Part shown: positions 1 to 12,096 of the stretch, piece after piece | Numbering within the stretch: the stretch's first letter is position 1 | Layout: each line of letters opens with the position of its first letter | Source of the DNA: Diplolepis rosae | Lineage: Eukaryota; Arthropoda; Insecta; Hymenoptera; Diplolepididae | NCBI GenBank assembly: GCA_030998225.1 | Contig: JAPYXD010000697.1 | Location: 124,001-188,000 of the forward strand | DNA length: 64,000 nt | Direction of reading: 5' to 3' | Position numbers and translations under genes: made by a program | Notes under the pieces: generated by a model | What the model saw: only the letters and a program-made list of their open reading frames with translations | Database searches by the model: none | What the model was told of the DNA's origin: nothing

Positions 1-80
1 TTGCAATTATTTGGTTTCAATTATTTTTTTAATAGTATTCATGGTACCTGTCAGAACTCTGGAGCTTTTATGATACTAAT

Positions 81-130
81 ATTTTCGAAAATGTCAAAAT
101 CCATTGAAAAAAGTTACTCTTTATTCATGA
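81..130. other. Most conserved block of the monomer, with ATTTTCGAAAAT palindrome
   Basis: The segment from ATTTTCGAAAAT through GTCAAAATC, ATTGAAAAAAGTTACTC and TTATT-ATGAC is nearly invariant across D, G and hybrid units, while heads and tails vary. In G units the palindrome is 12 bp. In D units the first base is G and it is 10 bp (TTTTCGAAAA). One subtype has GAAAATTTC in place of GAAAATGTC. Conservation of a short block across otherwise diverging subfamilies is what a bound-protein site would produce, but recent homogenisation could also do it. One example is listed. Confidence 0.6.
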
Positions 131-271
131 CTTCGGATAATACTTCCCTACTGCAAATTGAATATCTAAAACTACCACTTGTACTTTCACATTTCCTTGA
201 AATGGGTTTTTTAATTTCATTTTGAGTGATGGAACATACGTATTTAAGCAATAATGAAAGTGCTTATTAAT

Positions 272-302
272 GTATATGTGTCTAACACAGTTTCACATAT
301 AC
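272..302. other. Conserved 9-bp inverted repeat, 13-nt loop (G-class tail)
   Basis: GTATATGTG and CACATATAC are perfect reverse complements separated by 13 bases (TCTAACACAGTTT). The structure recurs in the great majority of G-class tails throughout the window and is given here once as the example. It could form a hairpin or cruciform or be a dyad binding site for a protein. Two independent internal deletions end at its first base. Function is not known. Confidence 0.75.
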
Positions 303-390
303 TCTTTTTCATCTTCATTAAACTGCAAATGAAAAGAAGAATTTGATTTTATCTCAATCGTTTGAAGCCTTTTTAGCGAAACTAGGACCA

Positions 391-781
391 TTGGAATTAT
401 TCGGTTTCAATAATTTTTTTAATTGTATTCATGATACCTGTCAGAAGTTTGGAGCATTAGTGATACAAGCGTTTTCGAAAATGTCAAAATCTATTGAAAA
501 AAGTTACTCTTTATTCATGACTTCGGATAATACTCCCCTACTTCAAATTGAATGTCTAAAACTACCACATGTACTTTCACATTTTCTGGAAATGGGTTTT
601 TTAAATTTAATTCTGAGTGATGGAACATACGTATATAAGCAATCCTGAAAGTGCTTATTAAAGTATATGTGTCTCACAGTGTTTCACATATTGTCTTTTT
701 CATCTTCATTACACTGCAATTGAATAGAAGAATTCGATCTTATCGCAATCGTTTGAAGCATTTTAAGCGAAACTAGGACGA
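391..781 (+). repeat. Representative D-class monomer (391 bp)
   Basis: This is the reference for the D class. The head has TTGGAATTATTCGG, TTAATTGTATTCATGATACC and GAAGTTTGGAGCATTAG. The middle has GATAATACTCCCCTACTTC. The tail differs from the G class: ATACGTATATAAGCAATCC, GTCTCACAGTGTTTCACAT and GAAGAATTCGATCTTATCGC, which includes an EcoRI-type GAATTC. A second D form, for example at 5464 or 10538, has head TTTTTATTATTCGG with TTTTTTGAATAG, and a tail with GTACTTTAACATTTTCTTG. D units are usually 390-391 bp and are usually followed by a G unit. Confidence 0.92.
665..691. other. Reduced 7-bp form of the inverted repeat (D-class tail)
   Basis: In D tails the corresponding site is ATATGTG, 13 bases (TCTCACAGTGTTT), then CACATAT. 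The arms are 7 bp because the two outer bases on the right have changed (CACATATTG in place of CACATATAC). The arm sequence next to the loop stays intact in both classes while the loop differs. One example is listed. It recurs in nearly every D unit. Confidence 0.7.
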
Positions 782-3700
782 TTGCAATTATTCGGTTTCA
801 ACAATTTTTTGAATAGTATTCATGGTACCTGTCAGAACTCTGGAGCTTTTATGATACTAACATTTTCGAAAATGTCAAAATCTATTGAAAAAAGTTACTC
901 CTTATTTATGACATCGCATAGTACTTCTCTACTTAAAATTGAATGTCTAAACAACCACTTGTACTTTCACATTACATTGAAATAGGTTTTGTCATTTCTT
1001 TTTGGGTGAGGGAACAGACGCAGTTAAGCAATAATGAAAGTGCTTATTAACGTATATGTGTCTAACACAGTTTCACATATACTCTTTATCATCTTCATTA
1101 AACTGCAGATGAAAAGAAGAATTTGATTTTATCTCAATCGTTTGAAGCCTTTTTAGCGAAACTAGGACCATTGGAATTATTCGGTTTCAATAATTTTTTT
1201 AATTGTATTCATGATACCTGTCAGAAGTTTGGAGCATTAGCGATACAAGCGTTTTCGAAAATGTCAAAATCTATTGAAAAAAGTTACTCTTTATTCATGA
1301 CTTCGGATAATACTCCCCTACTTCAAATTGAATGTCTAAAACTACCACATGTACTTTCACATTTTCTGGAAATGGGTTTTTTAAATTTAATTCTGAGTGA
1401 TGGAACATACGTATATAAGCAATCCTGAAAGTGCTTATTAAAGTATATGTGTCTCACAGTGTTTCACATATTGTCTTTTTCATCTTCATTAATCTGCAAA
1501 TGAAAAGAAGAATTCGATCTTATCTCAATCGTATGAAGCATTTTAAGCGAAATTAGGTCGATTCCAATTATTTGGTTTCAATTATTTTTTTAATAGTATT
1601 CATGGTACCTGTCAGAACTCTGGAGCTTTTATGATACTAATATTTTCGAAAATGTCAAAATCTATTGAAAAAAGTTACTCTTTATTCATGACTTCGGATA
1701 ATACTTCCCTACTGCAAATTGAATATCTAAAACTACCACTTGTACTTTCACATTTCCTTGAAATGGGTTTTTTAATTTAATTTTGAGTGATGGAACATAC
1801 GTATTTAAGCAATAATGAAAGTGCTTATTAATGTATATGTGTCTAACACAGTTTCACATATACTCTTTTTCAGCATCATTAAACTGCAATTGAAAAGAAG
1901 AATTTGATTTTATCTCAATCGTTTGAAGCCTTTTTAGCGAAACTAGGACCATTGGAATTATTCGGTTTCAATAATTTTTTTAATTGTATTCATGATACCT
2001 GTCAGAAGTTTGGAGCATTAGCGATACAAGCGTTTTCGAAAATGTCAAAATCTATTGAAAAAAGTTACTCTTTATTCATGACTTCGGATAATACTCCCCT
2101 ACTTCAAATTGAATGTCTAAAACTACCACATGTACTTTCACATTTTCTGGAAATGGGTTTTTTAAATTTAATTCTGAGTGATGGAACATACGTATATAAG
2201 CAATCCTGAAAGTGCTTATTAAAGTATATGTGTCTCACAGTGTTTCACATATTGTCTTTTTCATCTTCATTACACTGCAATTGAATAGAAGAATTCGATC
2301 TTACCGCAATCGTTTGAAGCATTTTAAGCGAAACTAGGACGATTGCAATTATTCGGTTTCAACAATTTTTTGAATAGTATTCATGGTACCTGTCAGAACT
2401 CTGGAGCTTTTATGATACTAACATTTTCGAAAATGTCAAAATCTATTGAAAAAAGTTACTCCTTATTTATGACATCGCATAGTACTTCTCTACTTAAAAT
2501 TGAATGTCTAAACAACCACTTGTACTTTCACATTTCCTTGAAATGGGTTTTTTAATTTCATTTTGAGTGATGGAACATACGTATTTAAGCAATAATGAAA
2601 GTGCTTATTAATGTATATGTGTCTAACACAGTTTCACATATACTCTTTATCATCTTCATTAAACTGCAGATGAAAAGAAGAATTTGATTTTATCTCAATC
2701 GTTTGAAGCCTTTTTAGCGAAACTAGGACCATTGGAATTATTCGGTTTCAATAATTTTTTTAATTGTATTCATGATACCTGTCAGAAGTTTGGAGCATTA
2801 GCGATACAAGCGTTTTCGAAAATGTCAAAATCTATTGAAAAAAGTTACTCTTTATTCATGACTTCGGATAATACTCCCCTACTTCAAATTGAATGTCTAA
2901 AACTACCACATGTACTTTCACATTTTCTGGAAATGGGTTTTTTAAATTTAATTCTGAGTGATGGAACATACGTATATAAGCAATCCTGAAAGTGCTTATT
3001 AAAGTATATGTGTCTCACAGTGTTTCACATATTGTCTTTTTCATCTTCATTACACTGCAATTGAATAGAAGAATTCGATCTTATCGCAATCGTTTGAAGC
3101 ATTTTAAGCGGAACTAGGAGGATTGGAATTATTCGGTTTCAATAATTTTTTTAATTGTATTCATGGTACCTGTCAGAACTCTGGAGCTTTTATGATACTA
3201 ATATTTTCGAAAATGTCAAAATCCATTGAAAAAAGTTACTCTTTATTCATGACTTCGGATAATACTTCCCTACTGCAAATTGAATATCTAAAACTACCAC
3301 TTGTACTTTCACATTTCCTTGAAATGGGTTTTTTAATTTAATTTTGAGTGATGGAACATACGTATTTAAGCAATAATGAAAGTGCTTATTAAAGTATATG
3401 TGTCTAACACAGTTTCACATATACTCTTTTTCAGCATCATTAAACTGCAATTGAAAAGAAGAATTTGATTTTATCTCAATCGTTTGAAGCCTTTTTAGCG
3501 AAACTAGGACCATTGGAATTATTCGGTTTCAATAATTTTTTTAATTGTATTCATGATACCTGTCAGAAGTTTGGAGCATTAGTGATACAAGCGTTTTCGA
3601 AAATGTCAAAATCTATTGAAAAAAGTTACTCTTTATTCATGACTTCGGATAATACTCCCCTACTTCAAATTGAATGTCTAAAACTACCACATGTACTTTC

Positions 3701-6700
3701 ACATTTTCTGGAAATGGGTTTTTTAAATTTAATTCTGAGTGATGGAACATACGTATATAAGCAATCCTGAAAGTGCTTATTAAAGTATATGTGTCTCACA
3801 GTGTTTCACATATTGTCTTTTTCATCTTCATTACACTGCAATTGAATAGAAGAATTCGATCTTATCGCAATCGTTTGAAGCATTTTAAGCGGAACTAGGA
3901 CGATTGCAATTATTCGGTTTCAACAATTTTATGAATAGTATTCATGGTACCTGTCAGAACTCTGGAGCTTTTATGATACTAACATTTTCGAAAATGTCAA
4001 AATCTATTGAAAAAAGTTACTCCTTATTTATGACATCGCATAGTACTTCTCTACTTAAAATTGAATGTCTAAACAACTACTTGTACTTTCACATTTTCTT
4101 GAAATGGGTTTTTTAATTTCATTTTGAGTGATGGAACATACGTATTTAAGCAATAATGAAAGTCCTTATTAATGTATATGTGTCTAACACAGTTTCACAT
4201 ATACTCTTTATCATCTTCATTAAACTGCAAATGAAAACAAGAATTTGATTTTATCTCAATCGTTTGAAGCCTTTTTAGCGAAACTAGGACCATTTTTATT
4301 ATTCGGTTTCAATAATTTTTTGAATAGTATTCAGGGTACCTGTCAGAACTCTGGAGCTTTTATGATACTAATATTTTCGATAATGTCAAAATCCATTGAA
4401 AAAAGTTACTCTTTATTCATGACTTCGGATAATACTTCCCTACTGCAAATTGAATATCTAAAACTACCACTTGTACTTTCACATTTCCTTGAAATGGGTT
4501 TTTTAATTTCATTTTGAGTGATGGAACATACGTATTTAAGCAATAATGAAAGTGCTTATTAATGTATATGTGTCTAACACAGTTTCACATATACTCTTTT
4601 TCAGCATCATTAAACTGCAATTGAAAAGAAGAATTTGATTTTATCTCAATCGTTTGAAGCCTTTTTAGCGAAACTAGGACCATTGGAATTATTCGGTTTC
4701 AATAATTTTTTTAATTGTATTCATGATACCTGTCAGAAGTTTGGAGCATTAGCGATACAAGCGTTTTCGAAAATGTCAAAATCTATTGAAAAAAGTTACT
4801 CTTTATTCATGACTTCGGATAATACTCCCCTACTTCAAATTGAATGTCTAAAACTACCACATGTACTTTCACATTTTCTGGAAATGGGTTTTTTAAATTT
4901 AATTCTGAGTGATGGAACATACGTATATAAGCAATCCTGAAAGTGCTTATTAAAGTATATGTGTCTCACAGTGTTTCACATATTGTCTTTTTCATCTTCA
5001 TTAAACTGCAAATGAAAAGAAGAATTCGATCTTATCTCAATCGTATGAAGCATTTTAAGCGAAATTAGGACGATTGCAATTATTCGGTTTCAATTATTTT
5101 TTTAATAGTATTCATGGTACCTGTCAGAACTCTGGAGCTTTTATGATACTAATATTTTCGAAAATGTCAAAATCCATTGAAAAAAGTTACTCTTTATTCA
5201 TGACTTCGGATAATACTTCCCTACTGCAAATTGAATATCTAAAACTACCACTTGTACTTTCACATTTCCTTGAAATGGGTTTTTTAATTTCATTTTGAGT
5301 GATGGAACATACGTATTTAAGCAATAATGAAAGTGCTTATTAACGTATATGTGTCTAACACAGTTTCACATATACTCTTTATCATCTTCATTAAACTGCA
5401 GATGAAAAGAAGAATTTGATTTTATCTCAATCGTTTGAAGCCTTTTTAGCGAAACTAGGACCATTTTTATTATTCGGTTTCAATAATTTTTTGAATAGTA
5501 TTCATGATACCTGTCAGAAGTTTGGAGCATTAGTGATACAAGCGTTTTCGAAAATGTCAAAATCTATTGAAAAAAGTTACTCTTTATTCATGACTTCGGA
5601 TAATACTCCCCTACTTCAAATTGAATGTATAAAACTACCACTTGTACTTTAACATTTTCTTGAAATGGTTTTTTTAAATTTAATTCTGCGTGATGGAACA
5701 TACGTATATAAGCAATCCTGAAAGTGCTTATTAAAGTATATGTGTCTCACAGTGTTTCAGATATTGTCTTTTTCATCTTCATTAAACTGCAAATGAAAAG
5801 AAGAATTCGATCTTATCTCAATCGTATGAAGCATTTTAAGCGAAATTAGGACGATTGCAATTATTCGGTTTCAATTATTTTTTTAATAGTATTCATGGTA
5901 CCTGTCAGAACTCTGGAGCTTTTATGATACTAATATTTTCGAAAATGTCAAAATCCATTGAAAAAAGTTACTCTTTATTCATGACTTCGGATAATACTTC
6001 CCTACTGCAAATTGAATATCTAAAACTACCACTTGTACTTTCACATTTCCTTGAAATGGGTTTTTTAATTTCATTTTGAGTGATGGAACATACGTATTTA
6101 AGCAATAATGAAAGTCCTTATTAATGTATATGTGTCTAACACAGTTTCACATATACTCTTTTTCAGCATCATTAAACTGCAATTGAAAAGAAGAATTTGA
6201 TTTTATCTCAATCGTTTGAAGCCTTTTTAGCGAAACTAGGACCATTGGAATTATTCGGTTTCAATAATTTTTTTAATTGTATTCATGATACCTGTCAGAA
6301 GTTTGGAGCATTAGTGATACAAGCGTTTTCGAAAATGTCAAAATCTATTGAAAAAAGTTACTCTTTATTCATGACTTCGGATAATACTCCCCTACTTCAA
6401 ATTGAATGTCTAAAACTACCACATGTACTTTCACATTTTCTGGAAATGGGTTTTTTAAATTTAATTCTGAGTGATGGAACATACGTATATAAGCAATCCT
6501 GAAAGTGCTTATTAAAGTATATGTGTCTCACAGTGTTTCACATATTGTCTTTTTCATCTTCATTAATCTGCAAATGAAAAGAAGAATTCGATCTTATCTC
6601 AATCGTATGAAGCATTTTAAGCGAAATTAGGACGATTGCAATTATTTGGTTTCAATTATTTTTTTAATAGTATTCATGGTACCTGTCAGAACTCTGGAGC

Positions 6701-7806
6701 TTTTATGATACTAATATTTTCGAAAATGTCAAAATCCATTGAAAAAAGTTACTCCTTATTCATGACTTCGGATAATACTTCCCTACTGCAAATTGAATAT
6801 CTAAAACTACCACTTGTACTTTCACATTTCCTTGAAATGGGTTTCTTAATTTCATTTTGAGCGATGGAACATACGTATTTAAGCAATAATGAAAGTGCTT
6901 ATTAACGTATATGTGTCTAACACAGTTTCACATATACTCTTTATCATCTTCATTAAACTGCAGATGAAAAGAAGAATTTGATTTTATCTCAATCGTTTGA
7001 AGCCTTTTTAGCGAAACTAGGACCATTTTTATTATTCGGTTTCAATAATTTTTTGAATAGTATTCATGATACCTGTCAGAAGTTTGGAGCATTAGTGATA
7101 CAAGCGTTTTCGAAAATGTCAAAATCTATTGAAAAAAGTTACTCTTTATTCATGACTTCGGATAATACTCCCCTACTTCAAATTGAATGTCTAAAACTAC
7201 CACATGTACTTTCACATTTTCTGGAAATGGGTTTTTTAAATTTAATTCTGAGTGATGGAACATACGTATATAAGCAATCCTGAAAGTGCTTATTAAAGTA
7301 TATGTGTCTCACAGTGTTTCACATATTGTCTTTTTCATCTTCATTAAACTGCAAATGAAAAGAAGAATTCGATCTTATCTCAATCGTATGAAGCATTTTA
7401 AGCGAAATTAGGACGATTGCATTTATTCGGTTTCAACAATTTTATGAATAGTATTCATGGTAGCTGTCAGAACTCTGGAGCTTTTATGATACTAACATTT
7501 TCGAAAATGTCAAAATCCATTGAAAAAAGTTACTCCTTATTCATGACTTCGGATAATACTTCCCTACTGCAAATTGAATATCTAAAACTACCACTTGTAC
7601 TTTCACATTTCCTTGAAATGGGTTTCTTAATTTCATTTTGAGCGATGGAACATACGTATTTAAGCAATAATGAAAGTGCTTATTAACGTATATGTGTCTA
7701 ACACAGTTTCACATATACTCTTTATCATCTTCATTAAACTGCAGATGAAAAGAAGAATTTGATTTTATCTCAATCGTTTGAAGCCTTTTTAGCGAAACTA
7801 GGACTA

Positions 7807-9367
7807 TTTTTATTAATCGGTTTCAATAATTTTTGAATAGTATTCATGATACCTGTCAGAAGTTTGGAGCATTAGTGATACAAGCGTTTTCGAAAATGTC
7901 AAAATCTATTGAAAAAAGTTACTCTTTATTCATGACTTCGGATAATACTCCCCTACTTCAAATTGAATGTATAAAACTACCACTTGTACTTTAACATTTT
8001 CTTGAAATGGGTTTTTTAAATTTTATTCTGAGTGATGGGACATACGTATTTAAGCAATAATGAAAGTCCTTATTAATGTATATGTGTCTAACACAGTTTC
8101 ACACATACTCTTTTTCAGCATCATTAAACTGCAATTGAAAAGAAGAATTTGATTTTATCTCAATCGTTTGAAGCCTTTTTAGCGAAACTAGGACCATTGG
8201 AATTATTCGGTTTCAATAATTTTTTGAATAGTATTCATGATACCTGTCAGAAGTTTGGAGCATTAGTGATACAAGCGTTTTCGAAAATGTCAAAATCTAT
8301 TGAAAAAAGTTACTCTTTATTCATGACTTCGGATAATACTTCCCTACTGCAAATTGAATATCTAAAACTACCACTTGTACTTTCACATTTCCTTGAAATG
8401 GGTTTTTTAATTTCATTTTGAGTGATGGAACATACGTATTTAAGCAATAATGAAAGTCCTTATTAATGTATATGTGTCTAACACAGTTTCACATATACTC
8501 TTTTTCAGCATCATTAAACTGCAATTGAAAAGAAGAATTTGATTTTATCTCAATCGTTTGAAGCCTTTTTAGCGAAACTAGGACCATTGGAATTATTCGG
8601 TTTCAATAATTTTTTTAATTGTATTCATGATACCTGTCAGAAGTTTGGAGCATTAGTGATACAAGCGTTTTCGAAAATGTCAAAATCTATTGAAAAAAGT
8701 TACACTTTATTCATGACTTCGGATAATACTCCCCTACTTCAAATTGAATGTCTAAAACTACCACTTGTACTTTCACATTTCCTTGAAATGGGTTTTTTAA
8801 TTTCATTTTGAGTGATGGAACATACGTATTTAAGCAATAATGAAAGTGCTTATTAATGTATATGTGTCTAACACAGTTTCACATATACTCTTTATCATCT
8901 TCATTAAACTAGAAATGAAAAGAAGAATGCGATTTTATCTCAATCGCTTGAAGCATTTTAAGCGAAACTATGACCATTTTTATTATTCGGTTTCAATAAT
9001 TTTTTGAATAGTATTCATGATACCTGTCAGAAGTTTGGAGCATTAGTGATACAAGCGTTTTCGAAAATGTCAAAATCTATTGAAAAAAGTTACTCTTTAT
9101 TCATGACTTCGGATAATACTCCCCTACTTCAAATTGAATGTATAAAACAACCACTTGTACTTTAACATTTTCTTGAAATGGTTTTTTAAAATGTAATTCT
9201 GAGTGATGGAACATACGTATATAAGCAATCCTGCAAGTGCTTATTAAAGTATATGTGTCTCACAGTGTTTCACATATTGTCTTTTTCATCTTCATTACAC
9301 TGCAATTGAATAGAAGAATTCGATTTTATCGCAATCGTTTGATGCATTTTAAGCGGAACTAGGACGA
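7807..9367 (+). repeat. Four consecutive D-head units (register break)
   Basis: Units start near 7807, 8197, 8587 and 8977, and all four carry the D marker TGATACCTGTCAGAAG. Alternation with G heads is therefore lost for about 1.56 kb. The units at 8197 and 8587 carry G-class tails (ATTTCATTTTGAGTGATGG), so they are D-head/G-tail recombinants and not plain D copies. The first unit lacks one T in the T-run of its head and has the variant GGACTATTTTTATTAATCGG, shared with the unit at 11318. Confidence 0.85.
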
Positions 9368-12096
9368 TTGCAATTATTCGGTTTTAACAATTTTATGAAT
9401 AGTATTCATGGTACCTGTCAGAACTCTGGAGCTTTTATGATACTAACATTTTCGAAAATTTCAAAATCTATTAAAAAAAGTTACTCCTTATTTATGACAT
9501 CGCATAGTACTTCTCTGCTTAAAATTGAATGTCTAAACAACCACTTGTACTTTCACATTTACTTGAAATGGGTTTTTTAATTTCATTTTAAGTGATGGAA
9601 CATACGTATTTAAGCAATAATGAAAGTCCTTATTAATGTATATTCGTCTAACACAGTTTCACATATACTCTTTTTCAGCATCATTAAACTGCAATTGAAA
9701 TGAAGAATTTGATTTTATCTCAATCGTTTGAAGCCTTTTTAGCGAAACTAGGACCATTGGAATTATTCGGTTTCAATAATTTTTTTAATTGTATTCATGA
9801 TACCTGTCAGAAGTTTGGAGCATTAGGGATACAAGCGTTTTCGAAAATGTCAAAATCTATTGAAAAAAGTTACACTTTATTCATGACTCCGGATAATACT
9901 TCCCTACTTCAAATTGAATGTCTAAAACTACCACATGTACTTTCACATTTTCTGGAAATGGGTTTTTTAAATTTAATTCTGAGTGATGGAACATACGTAT
10001 ATAAGCAATCCTGAAAGTGCTTATTAAAGTATATGTGTCTCACAGTGTTTCACATATTGTCTTTTTCATCTTCATTAATCTGCAAATGAAAAGAAGAATT
10101 CGATCTTATCTCAATCGTATGAAGCATTTTAAGCCTAATTAGGACGATTGCAATTATTTGCTTTCAATTATTTTTTTAATAGTATTCATGGTACCTGTCA
10201 GAACTCTGGAGCTTTTATGATACTAATATTTTCGAAAATGTCAAAATCCATTGAAAAAAGTTACTCTTTATTCATGACTTCGGATAATACTTCCCTACTG
10301 CAAATTGAATATCTAAAACTACCACTTGTACTTTCACATTTCCTTGAAATGGGTTTTTTAATTTAATTTTGAGTGATGGAACATACGTATTTAAGCAATA
10401 ATGAAAGTGCTTATTAACGTATATGTGTCTAACACAGTTTCACATATACTCTTTATCATCTTCATTAAACTGCAGATGAAAAGAAGAATTTGATTTTATC
10501 TCAATCGTTTGAAGCCTTTTTAGCGAAACTAGGACCATTTTTATTATTCGGTTTCAATAATTTTTTGAATAGTATTCATGATACCTGTCAGAAGTTTGGA
10601 GCATTAGTGATACAAGCGTTTTCGAAAATGTCAAAATCTATTGAAAAAAGTTACTCCTTATTTATGACATCGCATAGTACTTCTCTACTTAAAATTGAAT
10701 GTCTAAACAACCACTTGTACTTTCACATTTTCTTCAAATGGGTTTTTTAAATTTAATTCTGAGTGATGGAATATACGTATATAAGCAATCCTGAAAGTGC
10801 TTATTAAAGTATATGTGTCTCACAGTGTTTCACATATTGTCTTTTTCATCTTCATTAATCTGCAAATGAAAAGAAGAATTCGATCTTATCTCAATCGTAT
10901 GAAGCATTTTAAGCGAAATTAGGACGATTGCAATTATTCGGTTTCAATTATTTTTTTAATAGTATTCATGGTACCTGTCAGAACTCTGGAGCTTTTATGA
11001 TACTAATATTTTCGAAAATGTCAAAATCCATTGAAAAAAGTTACTCCTTATTCATGACTTCGGATAATACTTCCCTACTGCAAATTGAATATCTAAAACT
11101 ACCACTTGTACTTTCACATTTCCTTGAAATGGGTTTTTTAATTTCATTTTGAGTGATGGAACATACGTATTTAAGCAATAATGAAAGTGCTTATTAACGT
11201 ATATGTGTCTAACACAGTTTCACATATACTCTTTATCATCTTCATTAAACTGCAGATGAAAAGAAGAATTTGATTTTATCTCAATCGTTTGAAGCCTTTT
11301 TAGCGAAACTAGGACTATTTTTATTAATCGGTTTCAATAATTTTTGAATAGTATTCATGATACCTGTCAGAAGTTTGGAGCATTAGTGATACAAGCGTTT
11401 TCGAAAATGTCAAAATCTATTGAAAAAAGTTACTCTTTATTCATGACTTCGGATAATACTCCCCTACTTCAAATTGAATGTATAAAACTACCACTTGTAC
11501 TTTAACATTTTCTTGAAATGGTTTTTTTAAATTTAATTCTGAGTGATGGAACATACGTATATAAGCAATCCTGAAAGTGCTTATTAAAGTATATGTGTCT
11601 CACAGTGTTTCACATATTGTCTTTTTCATCTTCATTACACTGCAATTGAATAGAAGAATTCGATCTTATCGCAATCGTTTGAAGCATTTTAAGCGGAACT
11701 AGGACGATTGCAATTATTCGGTTTCAACAATTTTATGAATAGTATTCATGGTACCTGTCAGAACTCTGGAGCTTTTATGATACTAACATTTTCGAAAATG
11801 TCAAAATCTATTGAAAAAAGTTACTCCTTATTTATGACATCGCATAGTACTTCTCTACTTAAAATTGAATGTCTAAACAACCACTTGTACTTTCACATTT
11901 CCTTGAAATGGGTTTTTTAATTTCATTTTGAGTGATGGAACATACGTATTTAAGCAATAATGAAAGTCCTTATTAATGTATATGTGTCTAACACAGTTTC
12001 ACATATACTCTTTATCATCTTCATTAAACTGCAAATGAAAAGAAGAATTTGATTTTATCTCAATCGTTTGAAGCCTTTTTAGCGAAACTAGGACCA
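9368..12096 (+). repeat. D/G dimer domain
   Basis: Unit starts: 9368, 9757, 10148, 10538, 10928, 11318 and 11708. D and G alternate. The unit at 9368 has GAAAATTTC in place of GAAAATGTC and ATTAAAAAAAG in place of ATTGAAAAAAG, so it is somewhat diverged in the otherwise most conserved block. The unit at 10538 is a D head joined to a G-type middle (ACATCGCATAGTACTTCTC). No gene is seen. Confidence 0.88.

Larger units (their letters stand above)
1..390 (+). repeat. Representative G-class monomer (390 bp)
   Basis: This is the first complete unit and serves as reference for the G class. Its head (about 1-80) carries CATGGTACCTGTCAG and then AACTCTGGAGC, with a KpnI-type GGTACC. The middle (about 81-130) is the block conserved in all units. 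The next part (about 131-180) reads CTTCGGATAATACTTCCC and CTGCAAATTGAATATC. The tail (about 200-390) contains GAGTGATGGAACATACG, a 9-bp inverted repeat at 272-302, and ends ATTTGATTTTATCTCAATCG then GAAACTAGGACCA. A second G form, for example at 3904, has head CAACAATTTTATGAATAG and a middle ACATCGCATAGTACTTCTC with CTAAACAACC. Many G units carry GGTAGCTG instead of GGTACCTG (for example 7417, 14049, 33167). Confidence 0.93.
1..7806 (+). repeat. Regular D/G dimer domain (left)
   Basis: Unit starts: 1, 391, 782, 1171, 1562, 1952, 2343, 2732, 3123, 3513, 3904, 4293, 4683, 5074, 5464, 5855, 6245, 6636, 7026 and 7417. D and G heads alternate, so the effective period is 780-781 bp. The exception is 4293, a hybrid with a D-like start (TTTTTATTATTCGG) and a G-like continuation (CAGGGTACCTG). 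It follows the G unit at 3904 and shifts the register by one unit. Unit 3123 has a D-type opening (TTGGAATTATTCGG, TTAATTGTATTC) joined to a G body. Unit 782 has an unusual tail (AATAGGTTTTGTCATTTC, GGGAACAGACGCAG at about 980-1025). No gene is seen here. Confidence 0.9.

Noticed and set aside
272..302. Rho-independent terminator at the inverted repeat
   Set aside because: The arms are AT-rich with a 13-nt loop, and the right arm is not followed by a clean U-run. There is also no gene upstream and no sign of a bacterial genome.
323..345. Hammerhead ribozyme core, as found in some animal satellites
   Set aside because: The CTGCAGATGAAAAG / GAAAC words look slightly similar, but I did not find a CTGATGA core with the required GAAA and stem arrangement.
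1..390. The 390-bp unit as an older duplication of a ~195-bp unit
   Set aside because: Only short AT-rich words (for example CTGCAA and TTTCACAT) recur inside the unit, and their spacings disagree with one another.
343..648. Open frames of 60-115 codons on the + strand in nearly every unit, as possible small proteins
   Set aside because: Many start at TTG without ATG, lengths vary with point changes and frameshifts, no family motif is visible, and the frames repeat with the satellite period. They are not listed as genes.
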